A DNA stretch of 64,000 bases, from positions 4,295,733 through 4,359,732 of the forward strand of contig NZ_JALKFS010000005.1 in NCBI RefSeq assembly GCF_023051145.1. Direction: 5' to 3'. Shown here piece by piece: positions 1 to 30,238 of this stretch. Both the position numbers and the translations under genes were made by a program. The stretch comes from Williamsia sp. DF01-3 (lineage in GTDB: Bacteria > Actinomycetota > Actinomycetes > Mycobacteriales > Mycobacteriaceae). The notes under the pieces were generated by a model that was not told the DNA's origin, ran no database searches, and worked only from the letters and a program-made list of their open reading frames with translations. Position 1 is the first letter of the stretch. Every line of letters begins with the position of its first letter.

Positions 1-21907
<21,907 letters not shown>

Positions 21908-22263
21908 AGTTTGCCGCTCCAATCTCCAACGCTTGCTCGCCTCGGCCTCAATGACGATGAATACTTGTATCTGCGAATGTAATCGCGGTGTCTTCCTTGT
22001 TCACATTCAACCCGCAAGTGGTCGCTTAGACAGTAACCACGCAGGCGAGTCGCAGATATCTGCCACTCGAATGGCATGCCTTTCTGTGACCTATCGACCA
22101 GATTGTCATAGCCGTTACATCGTTGCTTCGGCGGCCCGGATCAGCTCGACATCGCGGTTCTGGCGAGTCGGTCGGGCGTCTCCGGCAGCGCAATCAAGTA
22201 TAGACCAGGCCTTGCGCACCATCGCTGACGTTCGATCGGTGGCTGTCACCAGGAGCGACGAGT

Positions 22264-22302
22264 CCGGCCCCCTCGGGCGCGGTGTGCGTCCGAGGGGGCC
22301 GG
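22264..22302 (-). terminator. Hairpin terminator between the small A-like gene and the NRPS
   Basis: A perfect 13-bp inverted repeat (CCGGCCCCCTCGG at 22264-22276, complement at 22290-22302) with a 13-base loop. It lies 45 bases past the stop of the 22347-22796 gene. There is no T-run after it on the minus strand, as is common for actinobacterial hairpins. It suggests the NRPS has its own promoter in the ~350 bases between the hairpin and its TTG start; I could not pick a convincing -10/-35 pair there. Confidence 0.65.
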
Positions 22303-22346
22303 TGTCGAATACCTGGAGGCCGACCGTTGGGGCCGGTGGTGGTGAA

Positions 22347-22796
22347 CTACCCGCCGGCGAGCCTGCTGGCGATCACACGGAGGTCGATCTCACTCGTTCG
22401 CCCGGCGGTGACACGCTGCTGGGGCGGTGCCGTCGCGGTGTGCAATTCGTCGAAGTCGCCGCGGATCTGAGCAAGTGCATCGTCGACAATCGCAGCGACA
22501 ACCGACCCGTCGGTTTCCGCCCCGAGAGCCGGGATGCCCGCGAAGATCGCGGCAACAACAGCGGATCGGTCGTCCATGTACTGGTTCCGGGTCACCGGCA
22601 TCATCAGATTGATCGCACCGGTGAGGTCGCGGTACGTCAGCGCACGCGATCTGTACCGGACGACCACCCGGTCAGGGGTCACTCGAGTGATCTCGCCCAC
22701 CGCGGCAGGCAGGTCCACCCTCTGAGATGAAGGCGCCATAGCCCGCTGTTGCGGCCGAATCGTTGAAATAGCCATCTGCTCACCAACCCTGTGCAT
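22347..22796 (-). CDS. Small A-domain-like protein (stand-alone stub)
   Basis: 149 residues, function unknown. After a ~28-residue leader, the region LPAAVGEITRVTPDRVVVRY with RALTYRDL matches the opening of an NRPS A domain, but the protein then follows a different path (SAVVAAIFAGIPALGA, then an Ala-rich helix) and never reaches the ATP-binding motifs, so it cannot adenylate. It resembles the two stubs inside the NRPS and the 119-residue protein at 23389-23748. Start ATG 22796 has GAGGG nine bases upstream; ATG 22775 is an alternative. It lies between mbtH and the NRPS, 262 bases from mbtH with a GlxR-like site in the gap, and is followed by a hairpin. A role as NRPS accessory protein is inference from position only. 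Confidence 0.7.
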   Translation of the reverse strand: MHRVGEQMAISTIRPQQRAMAPSSQRVDLPAAVGEITRVTPDRVVVRYRSRALTYRDLTGAINLMMPVTRNQYMDDRSAVVAAIFAGIPALGAETDGSVVAAIVDDALAQIRGDFDELHTATAPPQQRVTAGRTSEIDLRVIASRLAGG

Positions 22797-22888
22797 CTGC
22801 CTCGACCCTCAATGGGTCGGCGTAGCTAATATTCACAGTACCTGGGCAGTAAGGGAAGGGAAGTATTCCAGCTGTTACAAGATCCGGG

Positions 22889-22904
22889 TGTGATCTATGA
22901 CACA
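22889..22904. promoter_or_regulatory. GlxR/Crp-like operator
   Basis: TGTGATCTATGACACA matches the actinobacterial GlxR/Crp consensus TGTGANNTANNTCACA with one mismatch, and is flanked by a perfect GGTGTG/CACACC repeat (22887-22906). It is 93 bases upstream of the small A-like gene and 155 bases past mbtH, so it may control a promoter for the small gene. The only other notable element in the mbtH-small gene gap is this site. Confidence 0.5.
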
Positions 22905-23058
22905 CCTTGGGTGCAAGCCCTTTGACCTGGGCAAACGGAAGCCCGGCACACATCGAATATGAAACATTCGATGCGAATTCGTGTCATTGTCATCGCGTGT
23001 TTCGGCGAGACCCTCCGGCCTTCACGGTGGTGTGTCGTGCCGACCAGCGGTCGCGCAC

Positions 23059-23280
23059 CTACTGCTGAGAATCGGCTTCCATGGCCTCGATCAGGCTCTT
23101 CGGGCGCAGGTCGGTCCAGTGTTCGTTCACGTAGTCGAGGCACTCGGTGCGCGATGCCTCACCGAAGACCTTGTTCCATCCGGCCGGGATGTCGGCGAAT
23201 GTCGGCCACAGCGAATGCTGGTTCTCGTCGTTGACCAACACAAAGAATCGGCCGTCTTCGTCGTCGAATGGATTGCTCAT
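23059..23280 (-). CDS. MbtH-like protein
   Basis: 73 residues, the family's usual length. It shows the family pattern: [17 protein letters not shown], then [15 protein letters not shown] and WTDLRPKSL, including the invariant tryptophans. MbtH proteins bind NRPS adenylation domains and are often required for their folding or activity (established for the family). Start ATG 23280 has AGGAG 13 bases upstream with a purine-rich AAGGG nearer. It is the middle gene of a minus-strand series leading to the NRPS, 108 bases after the 119-residue A-like protein. Confidence 0.95.
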   Translation of the reverse strand: MSNPFDDEDGRFFVLVNDENQHSLWPTFADIPAGWNKVFGEASRTECLDYVNEHWTDLRPKSLIEAMEADSQQ

Positions 23281-23388
23281 GAGCGGACCCTTCTCCTGTT
23301 TCGATTACGCGTGAACCATGGTCGACACACACCACCGCCGGCGGCCCGTACCCCGCATCGGGTGCACAGACTGCCGGCGGACAGCAGA

Positions 23389-23748
23389 TCAGACCAGTTC
23401 GGCTTCCGCGAGAACCATCATTGCCTGTATGCGTATCCCGGCAAGCGTATCGGCGAGGCCGCGCGGGCCCGACACCGCCAGCCCGGGTACGGAAGTCATG
23501 AGCGCGACGGTGAGGGCAGAATCATCCACCGCGTCGCTCGCCATCGCGATTGCGGCACCCTGTGCCCGTCCCTTGAGTTCGCCGAAGTTCACCGCGTAAC
23601 CCTGACCGACCACCGCCGGCCGATCGCGGCCGATATCAGCAGCAGCCATCACGAGCTGCGTGAGTGTGCGATCCTCTCGGTTACGAGAGCCGCGTGCGTC
23701 GGATCGGGCCGACGACCCCTTGCCATAGCGGCGGAGCTGCAGTACCAC
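23389..23748 (-). CDS. Small A-domain-like protein (stand-alone stub)
   Basis: 119 residues, function unknown. After a basic ~27-residue leader, the segment LTQLVMAAADIGRDRPAVV looks like an A-domain start; it then runs TVALMTSVPGLAVSG and ends with an Ala/Met-rich tail (MMVLAEAELV). The TVALxTxxPGL stretch matches the stub in NRPS module 5 (TVALSTLLPGLLEG) well. No ATP-binding or catalytic motifs. Start is GTG 23748, with a strong AGGGAGG just upstream, which supports expression. It is the first gene of the series A-like, mbtH, A-like, NRPS. Confidence 0.72.
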   Translation of the reverse strand: MVLQLRRYGKGSSARSDARGSRNREDRTLTQLVMAAADIGRDRPAVVGQGYAVNFGELKGRAQGAAIAMASDAVDDSALTVALMTSVPGLAVSGPRGLADTLAGIRIQAMMVLAEAELV

Positions 23749-23910
23749 AACGCCCTCCCTCTCAAAAACGTGCGCCGAATGCGTTCTTCTCGTGCAATTC
23801 GTCGGATCCCTGCAATAGCCCCGTCCAGGTCACCAAAGCATAGCCATTGTCAGGCCATTGAATACCAATTGCCCAACATTCCATTCATACGGACGATATC
23901 GCTGCGTCGA

Positions 23911-23954
23911 GCCGTAGCGTTACGGCCCGTTGGGTGCGATAGGTTCGTAACGAA
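23911..23954. promoter_or_regulatory. Palindromes in the divergent promoter region
   Basis: The 258-base gap between the 119-residue gene (minus) and the exporter operon (plus) contains CGTA-GCGT-TACG (23911-23922) and the palindrome TTCGT-A-ACGAA (23944-23954), about 52-62 bases before the exporter start. They are candidate operator sites for divergent control; no known consensus is recognised. Confidence 0.3.
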
Positions 23955-24006
23955 TCATCAGGTGTGATCGCGTCGCCATGGCGACCATGACGATGACGGG
24001 ACGGAC

Positions 24007-25113
24007 ATGCAGGCGAGGCGGGGCCGAGTTACGCAGAACAGCGACGACCAGGACGGCGTACGAGCCTCCTCGGGCGCCCCGTCCACCTACCAGCAGCCGG
24101 TCGGCGGCGGCCGGCTACAGCACAGTGTGGTGGCGAACGACCTGGTCAAGACGTTCGGTGATTTCACCGCGGTCGACGGCATCAGTTTCCAGGTGCCGAC
24201 CGGGACGGTGCTCGGGCTCTTGGGGCCGAACGGCGCCGGGAAGACAACAACCGTCAACATGCTGGCGACCCTGCTGACCCCCGACGGCGGCAGCGCCTCG
24301 ATCGCCGGTTTCGACGTGGTCAAGGACCGCGCGGCGGTCCGCAAGTCGATCATGCTGACCGGGCAGTTCGCTGCCCTGGACGAATCTCTCACCGGACGCG
24401 AGAACCTCATCTTGTTCGGCAGGTTGATGGGTTTGCGCAAACGCGAGGCGAACGGCCGCGCCGATGAACTCCTCGAGGCGTTCAATCTTGTGGAGGCTGC
24501 GTCGAGGCGAGTGGGGAAGTTCTCCGGCGGAATGCGGCGGCGTATCGACATCGCCTGCGGTCTGGTGGTCCGGCCGGAGGTGGTCTTCCTCGACGAACCG
24601 ACCACCGGCCTGGACCCACGAAGCCGTCAGGATGTGTGGAACATCGTGACGTCGCTGCGCGATCAGGGGATCACCACGCTGCTGACCACTCAGTATCTGG
24701 AAGAGGCCGACCTCCTCAGCGACCGGATCGTTGTCATCGACAAAGGGCGCGTGATCGCCGAGGGCACGGCTTCTGCGCTGAAGGAAGAGGTCGGCGGCAC
24801 CTTCTGCGAGGTGATCCCGAGTTATCCCGATGACCTCAAGAAGCTCAAGCAACTCTTGGCCGACATGGTTCCACCGGACCAGATCCGCATCGACATGTCG
24901 CGAACCTCGTTGACGATGCCCGCGATCAATGCCACGCAGACACTTGTGGAGATCGTCCGCCGTACCGACGCCGCCCGTATCGAACTCACCGACGTCGGCC
25001 TCCGTCGTCCGTCGCTGGACGACGTGTTCCTGAAGCTGACCGAGTCACCGACCAGCAGCACCCCCACGACGTCTCCGGCCACCAGTTCCACGTCAGCCCG
25101 GGACCACCGATGA
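24007..25113 (+). CDS. DrrA-like ABC transporter ATPase
   Basis: 368 residues, one ATP-binding domain of the drug/lipid exporter (DrrA, ABC-2) family. Visible motifs: Walker A GPNGAGKTT near residue 79, Q-loop LTGQFAALDE, signature SGGMRRR, Walker B FLDEPTTGLD, and the C-terminal domain typical of DrrA. It lacks membrane segments and works with the two permeases that follow, whose genes overlap by four bases (ATGA at 25110). In mycobacteria DrrABC exports complex lipids (known); here the product of the adjacent NRPS is the likely cargo. The N-terminal ~35 residues are low-complexity and precede the domain, so a later start is possible. Confidence 0.92.
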   Translation: MQARRGRVTQNSDDQDGVRASSGAPSTYQQPVGGGRLQHSVVANDLVKTFGDFTAVDGISFQVPTGTVLGLLGPNGAGKTTTVNMLATLLTPDGGSASIAGFDVVKDRAAVRKSIMLTGQFAALDESLTGRENLILFGRLMGLRKREANGRADELLEAFNLVEAASRRVGKFSGGMRRRIDIACGLVVRPEVVFLDEPTTGLDPRSRQDVWNIVTSLRDQGITTLLTTQYLEEADLLSDRIVVIDKGRVIAEGTASALKEEVGGTFCEVIPSYPDDLKKLKQLLADMVPPDQIRIDMSRTSLTMPAINATQTLVEIVRRTDAARIELTDVGLRRPSLDDVFLKLTESPTSSTPTTSPATSSTSARDHR

Positions 25114-25922
25114 CGACGCTGACGCCAGACCGGGTCGTCTCCTCCGGGAGCGATCGTTCGGTGCATGCCGGCCAGCAGTGGCTGGCCCTCACCAACCGGT
25201 CGCTGCGAGGGATGGCCCGCGAAGGACAGTTCCTTCTGTGCATCGTCTCCCCGGTACTGCTGACCGTCTGCTTCTATGTCCCGCTGCGGACGATCATGGA
25301 TCTGTACCCCGGGATGGACTACGCCCAGTTCCTGATGCCGGTGATCTGCTTGCAGTCCGTGGGATTCGTGGCCACCTCCGCTGCCATGCGGGCCGCCACC
25401 GACGGCAGCCTGGGATTGAGCAATCGGCTGCGGAGCATGCCGGTGAACATCCTGGTACCACTCATGGCCAGGCTGGCCGCGAACGTCGTACTGCTCATCA
25501 TCTCGTTGTGCTGGGCCATCATCTCCGGGCTCGTGATCGGGTGGAGACCGGAGTCGGGTCTGCTCAATTTCGCCGGCTTCCTGGGCGTCGCCCTTGTCGT
25601 CGGCATAATCCTGGCATTCGGTGCCGACACGATCGGCGCCCTGTCGCGAAACCCGCAGGCCACCAGCCAGGCCCTGGCCCTGCCGCAGTTGATCCTCGGA
25701 ATGCTCTCCACCGGATTTGTCCCGGAAGAACGATTCCCCGAATGGATCAGACCATTCGCGCGCAACCAGCCGATCTCGCAATTCACCGAACTGATGCGGG
25801 GATTCGACGGCGGTGAGGTGACCTTGCGTCTCGCATTGCCCTCGATCCTGTGGGCCACGGGGGTTGTTGTCGTCGCCATGATCGGCGGTGCCTGGGTGAT
25901 GATTCGGAGCAGCCGACGTTGA
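25110..25922 (+). CDS. ABC-2 type permease (DrrB-like)
   Basis: 270 residues with about six hydrophobic segments and the ABC-2 family C-terminal signature region GMLSTGFVPEERFPEWIRPF followed by NQPISQFTELMRG. Start ATG overlaps the ATPase stop (ATGA), indicating translational coupling. It should form the membrane channel with the next gene product. Its stop overlaps a TTG start of the second permease. Confidence 0.9.
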   Translation: MTTLTPDRVVSSGSDRSVHAGQQWLALTNRSLRGMAREGQFLLCIVSPVLLTVCFYVPLRTIMDLYPGMDYAQFLMPVICLQSVGFVATSAAMRAATDGSLGLSNRLRSMPVNILVPLMARLAANVVLLIISLCWAIISGLVIGWRPESGLLNFAGFLGVALVVGIILAFGADTIGALSRNPQATSQALALPQLILGMLSTGFVPEERFPEWIRPFARNQPISQFTELMRGFDGGEVTLRLALPSILWATGVVVVAMIGGAWVMIRSSRR

Positions 25923-27250
25923 GCGAACACAAACGTCCGCCGCAGGAGGCCCCGGTACCGGTCGTGCCTCGTCGCCCCCGACACCGGGGTGACGGCGACG
26001 CCGCCGGATTACAGCACTGGTGGCGCACCGAACAGCCCCCGTCCGGACGACGCCGGAGCCGCCCCGACGATCTGCCGACCACGCGATTCGAACGTCTCGA
26101 CCGCGGCGACGCAGACCAGACCGATTACGAAACCCCGGCCACAGCCGCCAATCGAACGTTCGTCGGCCCGTGGACGCTTCTCTCCCCTGGCGCTGCAGCT
26201 GCGGACTGGACCGCAGAACAAGCAGTCCTGCGCCCTTCGGGCCGTGCGGGAGCCACCGCATACCGCGGTCAGCAGCTCACGCAGTTCACCGATCCGGGCG
26301 CTCTGGACACCAGCCATGTATCGGCCGAACTCCAGCAGGCCCAGACCGTTCGTCTGGACGTGCGGAAGATCGCCGCCGCTGCTGCTGCCGTCGAGGCGGC
26401 CGAGCAGGAGTCGGCGGGCGACCACCGCAAGGACCTCGCCACCGCGTTCGCCGATCACCCCGAGGCCCGCGAACGGGGTCTCAAGGCGTTCTTGCGGCAC
26501 GCCCGCATACTCACCGGCCGACAGTTGCTCGTCGTCACGCGGGACCGCCTCACCCTGATGCAGAGCATGCTGTTCCCACTGCTGAGCATGGTCATGTTCA
26601 AGGTTGTCCTCGGAGACGCCGTCGGACAGGCCACGGGGCAGAACAGTGCCTACGGCACCGTGCCCCTGGTTGTCCTGGTCGGAGCGATGTTCGGCTCGCT
26701 CGCCGTGGGCACCCGGCTGATCAGCGAACGGCGAACAGGACTGCTGACCCGCCTCTATGTACTACCGGTCCACCGGGCGGCCGATCTGACATCGCGTGTC
26801 AATGTCGAGCTGATCCGGATCCTGGTCAGTACAGCGATCCTGACAACCGCGGGCCTGGCCATCGGATGGCGCTTCAACCAAGGGATCCTGCCGGCAATCG
26901 GCATCTTCGGGGTCGCCCTCCTCTACGGTGCGGCCTACTCGACGATCGTTCTGACACTGGCGGTTTCGGCGTCGAACCTCCCCCTGGTCCCCATCATGTC
27001 GCTCATCACAAGCCTTTTGATGTTCTTCAATTCGGGGTTCTCGCCGATCGAGGCCTATCCGGAGATCCTGCAGCCTCTGGTCCGCAACCAGCCCATGACG
27101 TGTGCCATCGAGACCATGCGTGCGCTGGCCGTCGGTGGACCGGTGGCCGACAGTCTGATCAAGACGGTCGCCTGGGCGGTGGGCGCGATCGTGATCTTCG
27201 CCTACCCGGCACTGCGCGGGTACCGACGAGCCGCGGCCTCGCGGACCTGA
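25919..27250 (+). CDS. ABC-2 type permease (DrrC-like) with long N-terminal extension
   Basis: 443 residues from a TTG start that overlaps the previous stop (TTGA). The C-terminal ~260 residues are a normal ABC-2 permease: ARILTGRQLLVVTRDRLTL leads into the first membrane helix, and FFNSGFSPIEAYPEILQPL with NQPMTCAIETMRA is the conserved end. The first ~180 residues are hydrophilic, rich in Pro and Arg, then Ala/Gln/Glu-rich with helix-forming sequence, and have no counterpart in a standard DrrC of about 260-280 residues. A later start cannot be excluded, but no obviously better start with a ribosome site was seen. Confidence 0.85.
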   Translation: MSEHKRPPQEAPVPVVPRRPRHRGDGDAAGLQHWWRTEQPPSGRRRSRPDDLPTTRFERLDRGDADQTDYETPATAANRTFVGPWTLLSPGAAAADWTAEQAVLRPSGRAGATAYRGQQLTQFTDPGALDTSHVSAELQQAQTVRLDVRKIAAAAAAVEAAEQESAGDHRKDLATAFADHPEARERGLKAFLRHARILTGRQLLVVTRDRLTLMQSMLFPLLSMVMFKVVLGDAVGQATGQNSAYGTVPLVVLVGAMFGSLAVGTRLISERRTGLLTRLYVLPVHRAADLTSRVNVELIRILVSTAILTTAGLAIGWRFNQGILPAIGIFGVALLYGAAYSTIVLTLAVSASNLPLVPIMSLITSLLMFFNSGFSPIEAYPEILQPLVRNQPMTCAIETMRALAVGGPVADSLIKTVAWAVGAIVIFAYPALRGYRRAAASRT

Positions 27251-27342
27251 CCGGCTCCTTCACCCGGCCTGGTCGGTTCGAAAACCGCCGAGTTGGGGCG
27301 TTGTTGCCTAACATCAACATCCATGCCACGGAAACCGACGCG

Positions 27343-28728
27343 ATGAAACAGATCGCGGGACGCGACGCCGCATACGTGTATCTCGGCGATCAGAATTCCT
27401 CGACCATAGTGTCGTGCTACCTGCTGCCCAACCCAGAGGGCCGGGCGCTGACCATCGGTCACATCGAAGCAGTGCAATGGTTGCGCGAGCGCCTCGAGGT
27501 GTCGGACCTGTTCACCAGCAAGTTGATGCGTCTACCCGGCGACATCGGGTTGCCCTACTGGGTGCCGGATCCGGCATTCGACCCCGCCGCGCATGTCCGG
27601 TTCCATGGCGTGGCGGATTGGTCCGCAGCCCGAGACCTGGTGGCGGACATCGCGGCCACACCACTGGACCCGTCCCGTCCGCTGTGGCTGATGCATGTCA
27701 TCACCGACATCCCCGACGCACCGGACCAAGCCGGGCTGTCAACGCTGGTGGCACTGCACTACCACCACGCCGCCTTCGACGGGCTTTTGTTCAGTGCCCT
27801 GACCACCACCATGTTCAGCGATCTCGAGATAACCGACGAGGTCCGGGCCGCCGGCCGAATCGTGGGGCCGGCCGACGCATCGCGGGCGACTGTCGCCCTG
27901 CGGGAACTGATCCGACTGCCCGGTCACCTTCGGCGCTTCGCCACCGTGGGTGCCTCGGCGATTCGTCGGGCGCGGGCAGATCCGACGACGCCCGGCCCCA
28001 GAGCACCTCGCACGTGGCCGGTCATCCGGTTCAACGCACCGTTCGAAGGACCGCGGATCGCGGACAGTGTGATGATCGATCTTCAAGACGTGCACGACGT
28101 GCGGTCTCGTGTTCCAGGCGCGACCGTCAATGACCTGATGCTGTCCGTGATAGGCGAGGCCACCCGGCGCTACCTGACCCAGGTGGGGGAACGGCCCCGA
28201 TCGTCGATGTCCGCATTGGTGCCGATGTCGACTCGGGCGATGCGGGAGTCCGCATCGGCCAATCAATTCGTGCCGATGATTGTCGATCTGCACACCGTCG
28301 AGGCCGACCTCACCGCACGTGTCCGGCTGATCTCCGACGAGACGAGCCGGGAGAAGAAGCGGATCATCGACGAGGTGAGTCGAGCGCCTGTTGCTGTCGT
28401 GGACGTCACGCCCGCACCGCTGCTCCGCATCCTCGGTGTCCTCACGAGACAGCAGCCCAAGGCGGCCCCAGCTTCGCCCGCGTTCAACATCGTGGTGACC
28501 AACGTCAGCAGCGCACAAACGAGACGAAAGATCTTCGGGCTGGACGTTCTGGGCGGCTTCGCGGTGCAAACCGTGGCCGGCGGGTCGACCCTGGCCCATG
28601 TGGTCACGAACCGCGCCGACAAGCTGGCGGTGTCGATCACCGCCGACCGGGCGATGCTTCCCGACATCACCGAGTACTGCCAGATCATCGAGCAGTCCTT
28701 CAAGACGCACCAGGCCGAGGTCGGTTGA
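27343..28728 (+). CDS. WS/DGAT-family acyltransferase (first copy)
   Basis: 461 residues, the usual length for wax ester synthase/diacylglycerol acyltransferase proteins. It shows the N-terminal domain with active-site HHAAFDG and the PLW-type segment (SRPLWLMHVI), plus the C-terminal domain motif AFNIVVTNVSS. The family transfers acyl groups from acyl-CoA to hydroxyl acceptors. HHxxxDG is shared with NRPS C domains, but the length and the C-terminal NxVVTNV motif identify WS/DGAT. Start ATG 27343 (MKQIAGRDAAYVYLG) matches the start of the neighbouring paralogue. In this cluster it may O-acylate the peptide or its sugar, or simply store lipid; the acceptor is not shown. Confidence 0.88.
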   Translation: MKQIAGRDAAYVYLGDQNSSTIVSCYLLPNPEGRALTIGHIEAVQWLRERLEVSDLFTSKLMRLPGDIGLPYWVPDPAFDPAAHVRFHGVADWSAARDLVADIAATPLDPSRPLWLMHVITDIPDAPDQAGLSTLVALHYHHAAFDGLLFSALTTTMFSDLEITDEVRAAGRIVGPADASRATVALRELIRLPGHLRRFATVGASAIRRARADPTTPGPRAPRTWPVIRFNAPFEGPRIADSVMIDLQDVHDVRSRVPGATVNDLMLSVIGEATRRYLTQVGERPRSSMSALVPMSTRAMRESASANQFVPMIVDLHTVEADLTARVRLISDETSREKKRIIDEVSRAPVAVVDVTPAPLLRILGVLTRQQPKAAPASPAFNIVVTNVSSAQTRRKIFGLDVLGGFAVQTVAGGSTLAHVVTNRADKLAVSITADRAMLPDITEYCQIIEQSFKTHQAEVG

Positions 28729-28837
28729 GACCCCTGACCACTCATTCACCTGGCCAGCTGAACCACGCTCGTCGCAACCGAGGTCCTGCACGTCCCGGGA
28801 CCGGGTCGACAGCTCGTCACACCACCGGAGATCGCTC

Positions 28838-30226
28838 ATGAAACAGGTCACCGCGCGTGACGCCGCATACCTCTACCTCGGGGACGGGAACGCGACGGCC
28901 ACGGTGGTCAGCTGCCAGATCCTCGTGAACCCCTCCGGCCGGCCGCTCGAACTCACTGAGGATGTCCTGCTGGAGTGGATAGGCCAACGAGTCTGCATCT
29001 CAGACCTGTTCAACAGCAAGTTGATCCGGCTACCGGCAGACATCGGTTACCCGTATTGGGTTCCTGATCCCGATTTCTCGGCGGCCGCCCACCTGCAGGT
29101 CCACCGCGGGGTTGGCACGTGGTCCTCGGCGCTGGCTCTCGTGGAGCAATTCGGGGACACAACAATGGACCTGTCCCACGCTCCCTGGCTCGTGCACCTC
29201 ATCCCCGATGTCACCGGCGTGCCCGGCCAATGCGGCCTGTGCAGTCTTGTCGTGTTCCGGTTCCATCACATCGCGTTCGACGGAGTCACTTCGGCCACCC
29301 TGGGTGAGAAGGTCTTCGGCGGCGACGTCGTGAGCGATACAGCGCGCGCGGATGGCCGGGTCGTCGGAACGGACACCGCATCTCGCGCTGCTCTGACCCG
29401 TCGCGAACTCCGCCGCGGACCGGCGATCTGGGGACGGTTCGCGAAAGAGGGCGCGAAGCTTGTGCGGGCATCCAGACAGCAAGCCCGGGCGAGCGGCAGG
29501 CACCAGCATCGGGTGTGGCCGGTAACCCGTTTCAACCAGGTCTTCCGCGGACCACGGACAGCAGGTTACGTACGCTTCGACCGCGACGATGTGATCAGGA
29601 TGAAGTCCCGACTGGAAGGCGCCACGGTCAACGACCTCATGCTGTCGATCGTCGGACAAGCCGTCGACGAATATCTCCGTCGCAACGACGAGACCCCGGA
29701 GTCGTCGCTCTCTGCTCTGGTTCCGGTGTCCACCAGGGGAATGCGGGAAGCGGATGCGGCAAACCAGTTCGTTCCGGTGGTCGTGGATCTGGTGACCACC
29801 GAAGCGGATCCCCGGGTGCGGATATCGCTGATCGCCGCGGAGACCGCGCGCAAGAAGATCAGAGTCAAACAGAAGGTGGCAGAACAGACGGCAGGGTTCA
29901 TCGACATCGTGCCCGCACCAGTTCTCCGGATGCTCGGGTCTCGCTCTCCACACCGCGGCAAGGCTCCCGGGCGACCCCGCTTCAATGTGGTGATCACCAA
30001 CTTGCCCGGCGTCGCCCGGTACGGGAGTGTATGCGGCATTGCGATCGTGGACAGTTTTACATTACAACCGCTCGGCACGGGAGGGACTCTGGCACACGCG
30101 ATTTCCGACCGGGGTGACCACATCGCCATGTCGATCACGGTCGACTCGGCAGTGATGCCCGACATCGGCGAATACTGTCAGATCGTCCGCGAGTCGTTCG
30201 AGGCGCACCGAGCCACCATCATCTGA
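28838..30226 (+). CDS. WS/DGAT-family acyltransferase (second copy)
   Basis: 462 residues, paralogue of the preceding gene (both begin MKQxxxRDAAYxYLGD). Active site HHIAFDG; the PLW motif is altered to APW (HAPWLVHLI); C-terminal motif RFNVVITNLPG. Start ATG 28838 has GGAG eight bases upstream. Tandem duplication followed by divergence suggests two acceptor or acyl specificities. It lies 12 bases before the GT2 gene and probably shares its transcript. Confidence 0.88.
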   Translation: MKQVTARDAAYLYLGDGNATATVVSCQILVNPSGRPLELTEDVLLEWIGQRVCISDLFNSKLIRLPADIGYPYWVPDPDFSAAAHLQVHRGVGTWSSALALVEQFGDTTMDLSHAPWLVHLIPDVTGVPGQCGLCSLVVFRFHHIAFDGVTSATLGEKVFGGDVVSDTARADGRVVGTDTASRAALTRRELRRGPAIWGRFAKEGAKLVRASRQQARASGRHQHRVWPVTRFNQVFRGPRTAGYVRFDRDDVIRMKSRLEGATVNDLMLSIVGQAVDEYLRRNDETPESSLSALVPVSTRGMREADAANQFVPVVVDLVTTEADPRVRISLIAAETARKKIRVKQKVAEQTAGFIDIVPAPVLRMLGSRSPHRGKAPGRPRFNVVITNLPGVARYGSVCGIAIVDSFTLQPLGTGGTLAHAISDRGDHIAMSITVDSAVMPDIGEYCQIVRESFEAHRATII

Positions 30227-30238
30227 GGTCATCGACCA

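Noticed and set aside
26020-27342. A 902-codon plus-strand frame that would fuse 440 extra residues to the first WS/DGAT protein
   Set aside because: The extra part overlaps the second permease in another frame and is low-complexity; the protein start MKQIAGRDAAYVY matches its paralogue.
27343-30226. HHxxxDG proteins as stand-alone NRPS condensation domains
   Set aside because: Length of about 460 residues, the PLW-type segment and the C-terminal NxVVTN motif fit WS/DGAT acyltransferases.
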